A DNA stretch of 64,000 nt, taken from assembly GCA_021234155.1 (NCBI GenBank), contig JAJEKV010000013.1, positions 17,580,279 to 17,644,278 on the forward strand. Direction: 5' to 3'. This document shows positions 42,640 to 55,050 of this stretch, piece by piece; the first letter of the stretch is position 1; each line of letters starts with the position of its first letter. This DNA comes from Isoetes taiwanensis (Eukaryota > Streptophyta > Lycopodiopsida > Isoetales > Isoetaceae). The translations under genes were made by a program, and so were the position numbers. The notes under the pieces are model-generated. The model did not search any database, was not told where the DNA came from, and saw nothing but the letters and a program-made list of their open reading frames with translations.

Positions 42640-44980
42640 TTGCATCCTCTTCTCTGTAGCATGTTCTTGATAGTTTTTTAGCTTTAGTTAGTTTGATGCT
42701 GCTGCTGCTGGGATTGAAGGTGGAGTCTTGGCAGATTGTAATCTCAAATGTATCAAATTTTTTGGTCATTGTACAGTGATGCAGAATTAGAATTAGTTTG
42801 TCACAGTGTTCTCTTCTGCTCTGATTTACAGAAATATCACTTGTATAGTATTACTTGCTCGTCGGAGCAGTTTCTTCAAATCTGTTGTACCACTCTTTTG
42901 TTGAATCGATCTTGAGATGCTGTTTGATCCAAGTTTTAGGTTTTGGCCGTTGTGGGTTTTTTTCCCGCTGGTTTGGGTTTGAAAAAGTGTAGTGTCAAAC
43001 GCATTGTGGGTATTTTTAATACACGACCAAGTCAGCAGGTCATGCATCGCAACACGTACACTTGCCTGCATTTGTTAAATGGAATAATTCCAAAATACAT
43101 TGCCCATATCATTGGAGATCCTAAGCTTTATCTTTGAATTTATAGAGCTTGTCTCAATAATGCAGTTTGCTTACTGAAAAAAGCTCTATAACCTGCTATG
43201 GCTATTAACAACCTGCTATGGCTATCAACTTTAATGGTTTAACAAAAGTTCAAATGGTTACTTGCTTTAGGGTCTATTCGCACTCGTCGTTAAGTTAGGT
43301 TTAAGTTAAAAAAAATAACTAGTTAAACTTAATTACAATGACTGTGTTCGCACTAGAATTAGTTAAGTTTTTATTAAGCACGTAACAAGAAGTTAAATTT
43401 CTTCACACCAAACATAGTTAAGTTACAATAATTTAACCTAATTACTTATTGTTCAGACATTGTCTTTTACAGTTAGTGGTTAACCAAAAACCCTTAAAAT
43501 CTAACTTAACTAAAAAATATTCACACCAATTTAACTAAGTTTATTTTCGTTAACTTAATGAAAAGACATTTTTTTTAGTTAAGTTATCGACCTACTTCCA
43601 AGAACCTGTCCTTTTAAAAGCCATAAAAGCCATAAAATTATAGTCCTATATGCAAAAAACATATAGCAGATAATCCAGCATCAAATTATCATGTGAGATT
43701 TATGTGCTCAAAAAGGATATTATATAAGTAAAAGTATCTAGAACACGGCGGATAATTAAAGCTTTCTTTCCACAAAGGAGTAGGGTCCTGCAGAGAATGA
43801 GGACCACAACCAGGCACTATCTAGCAGTCCCTGTTTTAATATGTTTCAAGCTTCAAGTTCTTTCAAGATTGAAGAACAAAAGAAGGATCATAAAACAAAG
43901 TTTTGCTTCCACCCTAGTGAATTTCCTGCAAGAAAGTTGCTTCAAGCTCTTTCAAGAGCAAAAACAAGCCATGAATGAAGCTTGACTCGTTAACGAAGTG
44001 TTCCTCTCGGTCCCCTTCCCGCATTACGTATGCTATGATTCGGGGCATAAAATTGCATATAGCAGATCTCTTCTACTTTCTTTTGCATATCTTGCTTTTC
44101 ACTTTGCAAGCCCACATAAACAAAAAGCTCAAAGAAAATAAGCCTTCCAAGATCTAGAAATATTTGAAGGCTCACGTTAAAAAGATTTATAAAACAAGGC
44201 GGGACCTCTCTATCAAAGGCCTTTATTGAGCTTTTCTTCACCCTTTGCATGTTTTCTCGAGTCCCAATATGTGCATCAAACTACATTGTTTGATCTCCAA
44301 GTATGCCATGAGCACATAGAAGGATGGAGTTTTTTTTAGCCCAATGCTGCCTCTCCCTTCTTGCCCAATGCCTCTCCCTTCTAGCAGGATGAAGTTTCTT
44401 TAGCCCAATGCGTCTCCCTTCTTGACCAATGTCTCTTCCTTCTTGCTATCCAAGTAAACCAGCACTCCTCTCCCAGCGCTTTCTATTTGTTGCATGGTAG
44501 CACTAAGCTGATCTCCACAATCACGACATCTTGGACCAAATATATCATAGTTTAGACATTCAGAATGTACTCTTTAAGACATCCAATACGTCACCAATAT
44601 GCCCCTGCATGCAAGAACAAATTCTGTCAAGAACAAATTCTGCTGAATGCAAATGATAGTGAACATATCATTAATCCATGATCATATTCGTGAGCCGATA
44701 TGACAATATCATAATAATTCACTTGTTCGCCAACCATGCAGTATTTTCCATCAAAATATATGCAAGTTCAAAACTGGTCCAACATACATGATTATCTATA
44801 GAAATAATCATCTGCAGATGCAAATGAACAAAAATATCAAACACCAAGCAGGTGGAATCTCAGAAACAGATCTGGAATTGGAGACATGTTGTGATAAAGC
44901 GCAAGAACATGTCATATAATGCCATGGTTCTCTTCTCGAAATGAATTATGTTGGTTCTAAAGTTTTCCTTGCCGTGTTGC
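42640..44980. other. Gene-poor region with self-complementary AT segment
   Basis: No supported gene. 43267-43600 is full of AACTTAACTAA/TTAGTTAAGTT phrases and repeats TTCGCACT and TTCACACC, giving strong folding potential; a degenerate MITE is possible. 44330-44450 holds short tandem copies of CCCAATGCCTCTCCCTTCTTG. Confidence 0.55.
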
Positions 44981-45381
44981 CACCTCCCGTATGCGATTGA
45001 AGATGAATGTCATACCCTCCGGATCGCCGCCTGGGCATTTGCCCATATCAGAGAGGTATGTTCGACTACTAGTGCAACCGGCCGTTGCATCGGTTATTGA
45101 CTACTTCGTCGTTTGGGTTTGTTGGGGGTCATACCTCCGTGAGGTTATGGATGCACCTGACTTCGTTTGTGTCCTACACGGACGGTCTTGAACTCGGTCC
45201 TATGCAATTGTATTACCTCACAAAGATGCTTATTACTTTTTAAGTTTTTTCCCTCGAAAACCCTTTGGGGTTAATCCTACAAGAATAAACGCTTTGTCGC
45301 TCTTTTTGTTTGGGTCCCATAGGCCGGTTGGTCTCCATGGACGCTAAAAAAACCTATTCTATTCTATTCTATTCTATTCTT
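44980..45381 (+). pseudogene. LINE 3' end with (TTCTA)n tail
   Basis: The last coding residues include WGSYLREV, aligning with FGSYIREI and LGSYLQKG in the minus-strand LINE ends at 55300 and 23800. The 3' UTR has CCCTCGAAAACCCTTTGGGG, then GGGTCCCATAGGCCGGTTGG, and ends in a run of CTATT repeats (45354-45381). The zinc motif is not preserved. The conserved 3' UTR and simple-repeat tail support a non-LTR element. Confidence 0.8.
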
Positions 45382-45639
45382 CTGTTGGTTCTAGAGTTTT
45401 CCTCTGCTTATTCTTTCATTCAGGTTCTAGTCTCTGGTTTTCTCAGATGGATTGGGCTCAAAGTTACCAATTCTTCTGGATCATGGTATTCTTGCTGTTT
45501 GGGGGCTTGTAGTGGGTTTTGTGGTGTGCTTTATGTTTGTGTTGTTCTAGATCGTATTATGGTGGTCCTTATAGGTTGTGCTTGGGGCTTGGTTTGGCTC
45601 TGCCCGGGGTCTTATTTGTGTAGTTAGAATAATTTATGT

Positions 45640-45995
45640 GTTGAATTTGGCCAGTCTAGTTCTCGCCTCATCTTTCCTTTGTTATTTGATGCATGCATAG
45701 GTCGTTTGTGCAACCTTGATGTTATAAACATTAAACCTCGTGTTATAAACATTATAACAAAGGATCCTTGTGCATAATTTATTAAACATTAATCACAAAA
45801 GGTCCTTATGCATAGGTCGGTCCTTGTGCATGATTATATTTTTGTTGAATTTGGTCAGTCTAGTTCTTGCCTCATCTTTCTCTTGTTCTTTAACGCCATG
45901 CATAGGTCGTTTGTGCCCCCCTTATGTTACGAACATTAAACCTCGTATTATAAACATTATAACAAAGGGTCCTTGGTGCATAAGTTATTAAACAA
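45640..45995. repeat. Two tandem ~200-bp units
   Basis: Both units run TTGAATTTGG.CAGTCTAGTTC, GCCTCATCTTTC, GCATAGGTCGTTTGTGC, ATTAAACCTCGT and CATTATAACAAAGG. The offset is ~203 bp. Confidence 0.85.
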
Positions 45996-47754
45996 GGTTT
46001 CTTATTTGCTTGTATTCCTTTTTTCTTGGTTTTTCACGTTCTTGTACGTTGGTATTCCTTTTGGTAGTCCTTATGCTTGCACTATCCGCAGTTACAACAT
46101 GGCTCATTTTATTGGCTACCTCACTATTGCATTGTTTCCTATTTCTTTTTTCTTTTTATAGTGGCGCCTTGAACCCGTTACTCTAGAAACCCATTGAAAC
46201 TTGCAGGCTTATTTTCCAGGCATTAGTCGAGTCGACAAGGATTGGAAACAGTTCCAACTTGGCAACTACACAGTTCAACGATGGACTGACTTCTTTTTGT
46301 GGTGGTTTCTTACGGCAGATCATGTGGCTTCATGGTTTCAGACGGCATGTTTTTATTTGGATCCATCACATCACTTTGGTGTTTCTACCACGGTTAGTCA
46401 TATTTACGAAATCTGATTGCAGTTTCATGGATGCACCCTTCTTTGTTTGACCATGCTGCACCCTACATATGTTTGGCATCAATTGTCTTGGTCTGGTTCT
46501 ATAGGTATAACTTATTAGGTTGATTTTTTGTCAGTTTCCATGTAGTTTGTGTTCTGCGTCGACCTTTGTATATAAACTTTGTCCACCATCCCCAATAAAA
46601 TATTCTACATTTTCTCTCCTCCTGAACTTTTCCTTAGTTACATTTCATTATCAGTAGGTGATTCGTGTTAGTGTGCCATATGGCTTTTTATCTAAGCTTT
46701 CGAATCCCGTATCTTTATTGTTTCCCCGGCATGGTAGTGGGCCATTATATCTCTCTTTCCTACCACATTAATCTTTTTCAATAAGCTTTGCTTGCATTAG
46801 GTAGTCGTTTTTGCTCCATCGTTGGTCTATTGGTACCATTTGTGGTGGTCGCTAATATTTGGTGATTTTGCAGAGGTTTTACCTTGGTGGTATTTTGGAA
46901 AACCATTTGCCCTTGCCCATGTTTACATAGCTTTGCCAGGGCCATATCTCAGTTTGCATTCGCATGTATTATGGCTTGATCTGTTGAAGTTCCTAGATTG
47001 ATGTTTGTGAGTTTTAGTTGCATATTTTATGTTGTATTCCTTTATGTGGCTTGTTCCTTGTCATTGTTACGACCACCCAGCCATGTGCCCCTTCAAACTT
47101 TGACTCATTGATTTCTTTCCATTGCTCTTAGTGTTCTTATCTCATGATATTCTTAGTTGTAGTTTGTCCATTACCCAATGCCTGATCGGTTCCTCTAGCC
47201 CTTGTGGTTTTCTCTTGGCATTCTCAGTTATAATTTGTTCGATCGCTCGATCTGTTCCTCTCGCCCTTCAATTCCGAGAGCGGTTTCTATTGCCTTGAGT
47301 CATATTCGTCCCACCTCACTCTGTCCTGCTCTATACTTGGTAGATTTCTTTAGTTTTATGCAAGTTTCCTTCTTATCACTTCTTCTATCTGGTTTAGGCA
47401 CCTGGAGACCCTTGTCCTTTGCACGCGACATTTATAAGTTCCTTGGATCAATTTAGGTACATTAGCACCTTCTTGAGAATGTTGTTTAGTGTCTTAGTCT
47501 TATTGTTTGACCATCCTCTGTCTGATCTCCACATTCTTTACCAAGCTTCCCATAGGTTGTTCATTTCTCGTCTAGTTGGTTCTTGCGACCATTGGAATTT
47601 TTGGCACGGCTTTTGTATCCTTGGTATTGGCTATAGATTGTGCCTGTTTTGTGGATGGGTGTTCAACTTAGGCTTGGCTTCCCTTGGTGTCGTTTGGCTC
47701 TTTCAATTTTTGTGTTCCCGTTGTGTCATTTGGTGCTATTGCTCTAGTATTTTC

Positions 47755-49720
47755 ACTTAGTTGGTGTTGTTCATTATGTTGTTCTCTTGGGTCTGCTAGC
47801 CCCTCTATGTCTATTTTCGACTATGCCATATTGTTCGGTTTATTTTCTCTGTGTTCTGCCTTGTTTTCTGCTTCAAGCATCTTTGTTCCTTCAGTTGCCC
47901 TCTACAGCATATTACACCGCTCTTCTCGTTGGAATTGTGCCATCTGTCTGGTTGCATCTTGGTGTTCTTTGCTCGTAGGATTCTTATTTTGTTCTTTCGT
48001 CCAATTGGGAGTTTGTTCCTCTTACCCCACCGGGTTTGGCAGCAAGATTCTGTGCCCCTCTCTTCCTCAATTCATTTCTCCCGTATGTTCTACCTAGTCC
48101 TGTCTAGTCGTTCGCTCGGTTTGGGGTGTTTGCCAAGTTGTAGTCCCTTGATGTCGTCTTCCACATGTGCCAGATAATTCTATTTCACTTCTTGGGATTC
48201 ATTGTTCTAGTCTCTATAGTTATGTCTAGTCCTCTATATTGCTTCATTAGTCTCAAGGATGTCTATTATTATGTTGCTATGCTAGTGTTTCGTCATTATG
48301 GTTTTCGCTCTAGTTTGTTGGTATATTGATTCTTATGTTTTGCTATTCATGTGCTCTTTCTGGTGGTTATAGTTTGTTGTGTGTTCGGTGCTCATGTCTG
48401 TTTGTCTTTTACACATTCCATTTTGCTCCTTAGTCTCGGCTTTCTTCTTTGTTAAATCATGGTTAGTTCGCATCGTTGTTAATCTGGTATCCTCATGCCT
48501 CCATCTCCCCTTCCACTATTCCTTGCTAGGTTTTGCATTCGATGGCTAGTTTTTCATCTTTTTAGATATTGTCTCGCCTCGGCTCCCTTGGATTTCACCA
48601 ATCTCATTCAGCTATTATTTCACCTTTGACGCACCCTTGGTATTGGTTGCTCCTCATATGTTTTTAACATCCTTTTGTTTCTTAGTCATTCCTGTATCGG
48701 TCACTCCAGTTCATGTCATTTCACCCAATTTTCATAAGTTTTATAGTTGTTTCCCATGATGGCTCTTTTTTCTCGCATTTATGCAATTAAGAAGTCGCCC
48801 GCCCTCTCGATGACTTTTTCTTGCTCTTGTCTTTTTAGTGCTATTGTTCGGGTCATTTCTCTCTATTAGTATTGTTCATCATATTGTTCTCTTTGAGGCT
48901 GCTAGCCCCTCTGTATCTATTTTCATTTGGATCATATTGTTTTATTTATCTCCTATCTTCAGGAAATTCGCTTTCATTTACGCCTAATCGCTTCAGGTTG
49001 CCGCTATAGCTTATTGCACCATTCGCTTATTTGGATTGCTCCATTGGTCCAGTTGCTTCTTGGCATTCTTTCCTTTATAGGATTATTAGTTTGTTCATTT
49101 GTCCAATTATGCAAGGTCTCCAGATGTGAGTTGTCTTGTATGTTGTTACTATTCTTGAAAGTTCGCTGGGTCCATTATGCATGGATGATATATGTTGGAA
49201 TTTAGTCTTTGATTTTCCCAAAGTTTGTCATATGGTTTTTTCTTATTGTCGTTGTTGTGCATTGATCATCCAATTTGTTTTCATGTGCACATTGTTGTGG
49301 TCATAGTTTGTGGTTTGTGTTCGGTTTTTTGGGCCTTATTTGTTTACGCATTCCATTTGCCCCATATTTTTGGCTTTCTTCTTTGTTAACCGTGGTTGGC
49401 TCGCATCATCTTTATGAAGTTTGTATCATTTGTCTCCGTCTTTATCCCACCATTCCTTGTTGGGTTTTTCATAATATTCTCACCTTTTGTCTCGCCTCAA
49501 CTCCCTTTGGGTTTACCAACCTTATTCGATAGTTGTTTCTTCTTTGGCATGCCTATGGTACCGGTTGCTCCTCGTATATTATTCTTTGTCGTTCTCTACC
49601 AGTCACTCCAGTTCCAAGTCAGTTCTTCATCACACAAAGGTCTTAGTTACATAGATATTTCCCATGATGTTTCTTTTCTGCATCTCTGCCACTAAGAAAT
49701 CGCCTGCCATCTCAGCAATC
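47755..49720. repeat. Two tandem ~1-kb diverged units
   Basis: Unit 1 (47755-48800) and unit 2 (48865-49720) match in order: CTGCTAGCCCCTCT, GGTTGC/GTTGCC...TATTACACC/TATTGCACC, CCAATT.TGCAAG/GGGAG, GTGTTCGGT, TTCTTCTTTGTTAA, TCTCGCCTC..CTCCCTT, GGTTGCTCCTCGTAT and TTTCCCATGATG. Divergence is high with small indels. Confidence 0.75.
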
Positions 49721-50243
49721 CTAGTTGTTTCCGCTCACAGTCTCGGTATGTGACTGGAGGAGATAGGTTCCTCTTTGTGTCGGATGTTACCTTTCCCTAG
49801 ACCATGATTCTCTTCTCATATAGAAGAGAACCATCGTTCTGGAGAAAGGATGTACATTTTTGTCCACGCCATTTTGGGCATCGATCTATCTATAGCATGA
49901 GCCTTTTATGGCACGGGCTTTCTTTTATACATCACTATATATATCCATGTTGCCCGCTAGCATTCCTCATTGGCGTTTTTCTCGAGCTGAATTCTCATTT
50001 GGTTCTCCATAGCCTTCCCTCCCTCCCTCCCTCCTCTGGGTCTAGTCACCTTGTGTCGGCTCGTCTTAACATCTGTTGATTTCTTCTCGTTCCATCTAGT
50101 GAGAGCTGGATCGACTCTTCTCTTCTATATCTTTGTGGTTAGTTGCCTCTGCAGTATCCCAGTGTAGCACTTGTCGCTTCTGGAGGGTACCTAGGGGCAG
50201 ACCCCCGCGGTCTGGCCTAGACTATTTCTATCTTACTCTCTCT

Positions 50244-50269
50244 CTCGGCATAGCTCTGTGGCTTCCGAG
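50244..50269. other. Imperfect palindromic hairpin module, left arm
   Basis: CTCGGCATAGC...GCTTCCGAG folds as a 26-nt hairpin. A weaker relative, CTGGCGTAGC...GCTTCCGTGAG, is at 50612-50639. The same module occurs three times in reverse orientation at 51836-52011. Confidence 0.65.
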
Positions 50270-51835
50270 TATTCTCATTTGTTGTGTCATTATCTCTGGA
50301 ATCCTTTTTACGTCATGCTCGTGTGTTTTCTGATTTAGTTGGCGTTCTGATGCTTGGCCCGAGAGGCTTGTCTTAAACTTCCATGTGGTCTGTTTGTTTA
50401 CAGCTGGCGTGCGATGGATCATCTTTTCAATTTTTTGATAATGTGCTATTGTGCTTGGTTGCTTGTGTTGACTATTAACTATTTGTTTACTATCGGGTTG
50501 ATTCTCAGTTGGCTATTAGTCATGCTTTTACTCTCTCTCTTCTGGCATAACACTTGTCGCTTCTGGGTAGGCTCCAAAGGGTTCTTCTATTGGATGTGCC
50601 TATTTTCTCTTCCTGGCGTAGCTTTGTGGCTTCCGTGAGGGCACCGGGGGAAGACACCCACTAGCCGGGCCTAGTGTATCTATATATTTTCTCTCAAGAT
50701 AGCAATGCCTGCCCGGAGATTCTTTATAATTTTTCTATTCTGCTATTTTTTCTCGCCGATCCTTGTGCTCGCTTTGCCTTTCGAGCTTGATGCATGCTTG
50801 GCCATAGGGCTCTAACCTTTTCACGCAACCATCTGTGGTGATTGTGTTTTTGCGCCGACGCGATCCTCTTTCTTGACCGAGGTGGTAGCCAATTTTTCAG
50901 CCAGCCCAGGTGGTTGCGGTTGCAGCACTTTCTACCCCTCCTTGTTAAGGTGGGGGTTGGGAGTCGATATTTGAGGGTTGCGGCGCGGGTGCAACATTGG
51001 TCTAGTCAATTCTGACTTGGATGGGCTTTGGATGCAGTTTTGGGTTCGGGAACTTTGTGGGTCATGGGCCTAGTTATGTTTTGAGCTAGTTGTATGGCTG
51101 CAGTCATTGTTGTATTTTTTCACTCATATTCACTCATGTTGGGTCATTGTATTTCTATTCATTCAGCTCAATAGAACTCCACTTCACTTTGGATGTTATT
51201 GCTTTGCAAAAGACCTTTCCCTAGAATATATAAAATTATCACATTCGGTAGTGAAGGAGACTTAAATAATTCACATTCTAGAATGGTGGAAAATTCGGAC
51301 CGTTATGGGTAAGATGGCTGGTAGTCATTCTACAGGATGCATTATTGTAGCATATGCTTATTTTGATGCACCAGAGAAGGTAGCTGCTATTGTAATGGTC
51401 ACACCAGCAATAATGGCACCACTGGTATCAGCTCAGAAAGATGATCAAAAGAAATGGAAGTGGCTAAAAACCGATTGATAAGCATTGGGATATTTAAGTG
51501 ATGCCCCACAAAAATAAGACATGTAACAAAAAGGTTCAACACAGCTCTAGAGTACTTATAAAAGAGGTTTCTCATTTCCCTGCCATTTGGATGGAATATC
51601 ATTTAATTTTACTTTTAGCATTCCTAGGATGGGTCCTATGATACAATCAAGTGGCCGCTAGCATATGTCTGCCGAAAAGTGAGATGATAATACAACATGA
51701 TGGCTCTGACAATTGAGAGAACTGCAAGAAAATGACCTGCAATGAAAAGTCTGAAAAGGAGAATGACCCATTAGAAAGTTAGAAGCTACAGGCATAGGCA
51801 CGCATCAAAGCGCAATTATCAAGAATATAATAGCA

Positions 51836-52011
51836 CTCGGAGGCTCCAGGGCCACGCCGAGGAAGAAACACAGCCGACCAGCCGGGAACCGTCCGCAGGA
51901 AAAGAATGTCGCGGGAAAGAACATCCGGCTAATGCTGCCTCGGAGGCTACAGCGCCACGCCGAGAAGAAAATAAATGACAAGTACAGTCTCGGAGGCAAT
52001 GCCACGCCGAG
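51836..52011. other. Three spaced copies of a CTCGGAGGC...GCCACGCCGAG hairpin module
   Basis: Copies at 51836-51861, 51939-51964 and 51989-52011 each begin CTCGGAGGC and end GCCACGCCGAG with a 3-6 nt loop. A decayed fourth, TTCCGGAGGC...GGCCAC, is at ~52105. They differ in the loop while both stem sides are kept. Confidence 0.7.
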
Positions 52012-52244
52012 AAAAAAGAAACTATGCAGACAAAGCCAACGACCACATAGTCATACCATAGACGGAACAACCCGCCGATTGAAAAATGACTAAGAAAATA
52101 CTGTTCCGGAGGCCATGGGGCCACAACATAAATGAATCATAACCAAACACTAAACACTCTGAAAAGTGTACATACAACCAACAAGCCAGATATGATAAAG
52201 GGTGAGGGGGGCGGGAAACTTGTGGAGGCAAACGAGGAAGAATG

Positions 52245-52370
52245 AAAAAGGAGCTCAAGAGAATGCTGATGATTGGAAAAGAAGAATGAAGCCATATAAA
52301 AATAGAGGGCGAGGAAGGTCGCCCCCATCCAAGAATGTCGGTTCTATTGCTATCATAATAGGATGGGTCC
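52245..52370 (-). promoter_or_regulatory. Promoter-like segment shared with 60755-60885
   Basis: On the minus strand GGGGGCGACCTTCCTCG...CTATTTTTATATGGCTTCATTCTTCTT has a TATA-like core and a pyrimidine-rich initiator region. It matches 60885-60755 (GGGGCGCCCTTCCCTCG...CTATTTATATAGCTTCATTCTTCTT). It may be the 5' end of the local LINE family. Confidence 0.45.
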
Positions 52371-55050
52371 TATGATACAATCAAGGGTGGCCGATGAAGA
52401 GGAACCTACCTCAAAACGGATGGGACAAACTAGGATGACTAGAGAAAAGACAAGAGCGTAAAACAAAGAGGAAAACGGGTAAACGTAATGACCGTAATCG
52501 CTCGGATGAAAAAGACAAGGATAAAAAAGATCAAGGAGAAAAACATGATATATGGACACCTAACATAGCAAAGAGAACCAAAGCGAATTACGATGAGAAA
52601 TGAAGAAGACAAGGCAAGAAAAAGAAAAACTAAGACGATCCAAGTGGTCAAATGACGAAAAACAAATAATAAGGAACCGGAGAAATGGATCAACGTAAAA
52701 AACGCAGCATAAAGCCATACAAGAAGTTAATGAAGGATAACGAAAGTAAAGAAGAAACTCTGAGGGAAAAATATGAATGAACCGGAAATAACTAAGGAAA
52801 ATCATAAGGTGAGACTCACCAAAAAAAAGAACTAGGCTAATAAAAACGAGAGAATTGACAAATGGAGAGAACAAGACCCATGGGCAAGAGACCACTATAA
52901 GAACAAAAAGTAACGGCCAAAGATAAGTCAAAGGATGGAGCAAATGAGACAAATTGGTAAAACAAGATGACCAGAATCACCGGATGGGATAAACAAGGAA
53001 GAAAGGGCTAAATGGAGAAACAAGATGGAGAAACAAGGATAAAATAGATCAAAGAGAACCAAAAACCAAGATGAAAAACGAAAAAAGAAAGAAAAGAAAA
53101 ATAAGACGATGCAATTAAAAAACAAAAGATGACAAAATAAGGAACATGAACAAAAAGGAAAACCAAGAAACGAAACCTAAGGAAATGCAAGAGGTTAATG
53201 AAGGATAAGAAAAAAAAGGAATCTGGGAATATGAGATCTGAATAAAAAAAAAGAAAAATCATGAACAAGGACCAAAAGAAAAGAGATAGGTCAAATATGA
53301 GATCTGAGACAAAAGAACTAAGAAAATCATGAGGTGGGACCAAAAGAAAGAGATGGGTCAACTTGCCTCTAGAAATAGTAATGCAAACAAGCCACTAAAA
53401 AAAAAACCAATTCAAACTTCAACCCCTCGCCATGACGATAAATTGAATGAACAAGAAGAAGAAACCCAACCATAATGAAATGGGCAAAGAGATACCACCT
53501 CTACAAAGATAGAAAAAGAGACACCTAGCATGAAAAAAAAGAATTGACCAAGAGAAATGTGGCATATAAAACGGTCGTGAAGAATGGACCCAGAGAATTT
53601 TATGAAAGAGCAAAGTAAACAACTAGACATCCAACTATGGAAAAAACTATATGTCAAGAAAAGAGTGATTAAATAGAAACATAATCTTCCCATGCCAAAC
53701 ACACATATATGTAATGAGCGGACTTGCCAACCGAAACCATGAGGAAAAACACCAACCGATGTGTGTGACCAAGACCAACCATCTAAGGTGCAAAAGATGC
53801 AATAGCCAAACAGAATGTGAAGCTAGAATTGCATAGAATCGCTGAGCAATGAATATATAAAGAGCAAACGAAGGAAGGACCTCAACAAAGGTGATATCAA
53901 CAAGAATTGATCAAGCATGAAGAAGTAAAACTAAAGTCAACACGGTAAAAAGAGGCCAAACACTTATGGGACAAGATAACCATGACATAGACCAAACACG
54001 CCGAAAGTAACAATGAAAAATGTAAAATAGAAATAGGAAATGAAAGGAAATAGAATGAAATACGAAATATGACGAAAGCATGCAAGGAGAAAAAAAAAAA
54101 ATATGAAAATGTAAAATAAAATAGGAATGAAAGGAAATAGAATGAAATAATGAAATATGACCGAACATGCAAGGAGAAAATAGAAGAACTATAGAAGAAC
54201 TAATACGCTTATCACTAATGTCATACAATGCCAATAAACAATAAGCCCTCAAAGGCGAAAAAACCGGAGATCAGATGACAAAAAAAGCGTGCATAGGCCC
54301 CTCAAAACTGCAAACAAGAAAACAACCGAACCATATGAGAAAAGAGCATGCATTGCCCGACACCGGAGAACGCATGGATAAAATTAAAGAACCAACGAGT
54401 AACCCGGACTAATTATATGGACATTCACGGCCTCCCAATTTAATTAGAGACATGAAATGAAAAAATAAATGAACATGCCCCTGGTCTATCCCGACTTAAT
54501 CATAGCAATAAGTGAAATGGAATGAATGAATATGGGTTTGAAAGAAAGGAAATTGCATGACATATATAGAACAAAAGCATTGTAATAACGAACCCATAGT
54601 TGTGGAGCTCAAAACGAAAAAATACTGAGCGTACTAATATCGAGGAAGAATAGGAATGGAAGGAAGCAGGATAAGATAATCAAAACATGATGGACATATA
54701 AAAACAAAAAGGGACATGGGCATCCACGTATAAAAGATCAAGAAGGGCACAACGCGATAAAGGAGATAACCAAAAATCGTGAAAAAATGCAACTATAACA
54801 AAGGAACACACGAACACCCTAAAAGCAAGTTTGGGAGGATGCAAGACATACCCTAGGGACCCATCCAACATGAACGGTAAGGATGGAAAAATAATGGTCC
54901 AACAAATCGGGCAAAAGTCGGCAAAAGAATGCGATAGCCAAGAAAGCTATAAAAAGTGAACGAACCGCACAAAAGAAACATGGTAATAAAAGGGCAACAA
55001 AGAATATGGAACATTGGAACAAAAAGAAAGTATAAGAATTAAAAGGATTA

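Larger units (their letters stand above)
45382..51170. repeat. T-rich low-complexity arm, left
   Basis: About 5.8 kb is strongly T-rich on this strand with TTGTTC, CTTTCT and TTGGTT runs. Open frames here translate to Phe/Leu/Ser/Cys/Val strings, which reflects composition, not real membrane proteins. It contains tandem blocks (45640-45995; 47755-49720) and hairpin modules near 50244 and 50611. A matching A-rich arm lies at 51640-55050. Confidence 0.7.
51626..52385. repeat. 26-bp repeat AGGATGGGTCCTATGATACA... at two sites
   Basis: The 26-mer at 51626-51651 recurs exactly at 52360-52385 in the same orientation, bracketing ~700 bp that contain the hairpin modules and a promoter-like segment. 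A related TATCATAATAGGA phrase is at ~60865. The bracketed piece may be a discrete mobile unit. Confidence 0.7.
51640..55050. repeat. A-rich arm, right (reverse-orientation counterpart of the T-rich arm)
   Basis: The plus strand is strongly A-rich, so the minus strand reads as the T-rich arm at 45382-51170. Both arms sit directly downstream of a LINE end with a (TTCTA)n tail and both contain the CTCGG...CCGAG modules. Base-by-base similarity is low by eye, so diverged copies of one low-complexity unit is inference. Long minus-strand open frames here are compositional. Confidence 0.55.

Noticed and set aside
41846-42769. 307-codon minus-strand open frame opposite the H1 tail
   Set aside because: It is the antisense shadow of Lys/Ala/Pro codons; the plus strand has the H1 signature.
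46000-50640. Long plus-strand open frames rich in Phe, Leu, Cys and Ser that look like membrane proteins
   Set aside because: They follow directly from T-rich composition, occur in all frames, lack domain motifs and have mirror counterparts on the minus strand at 51800-55050.
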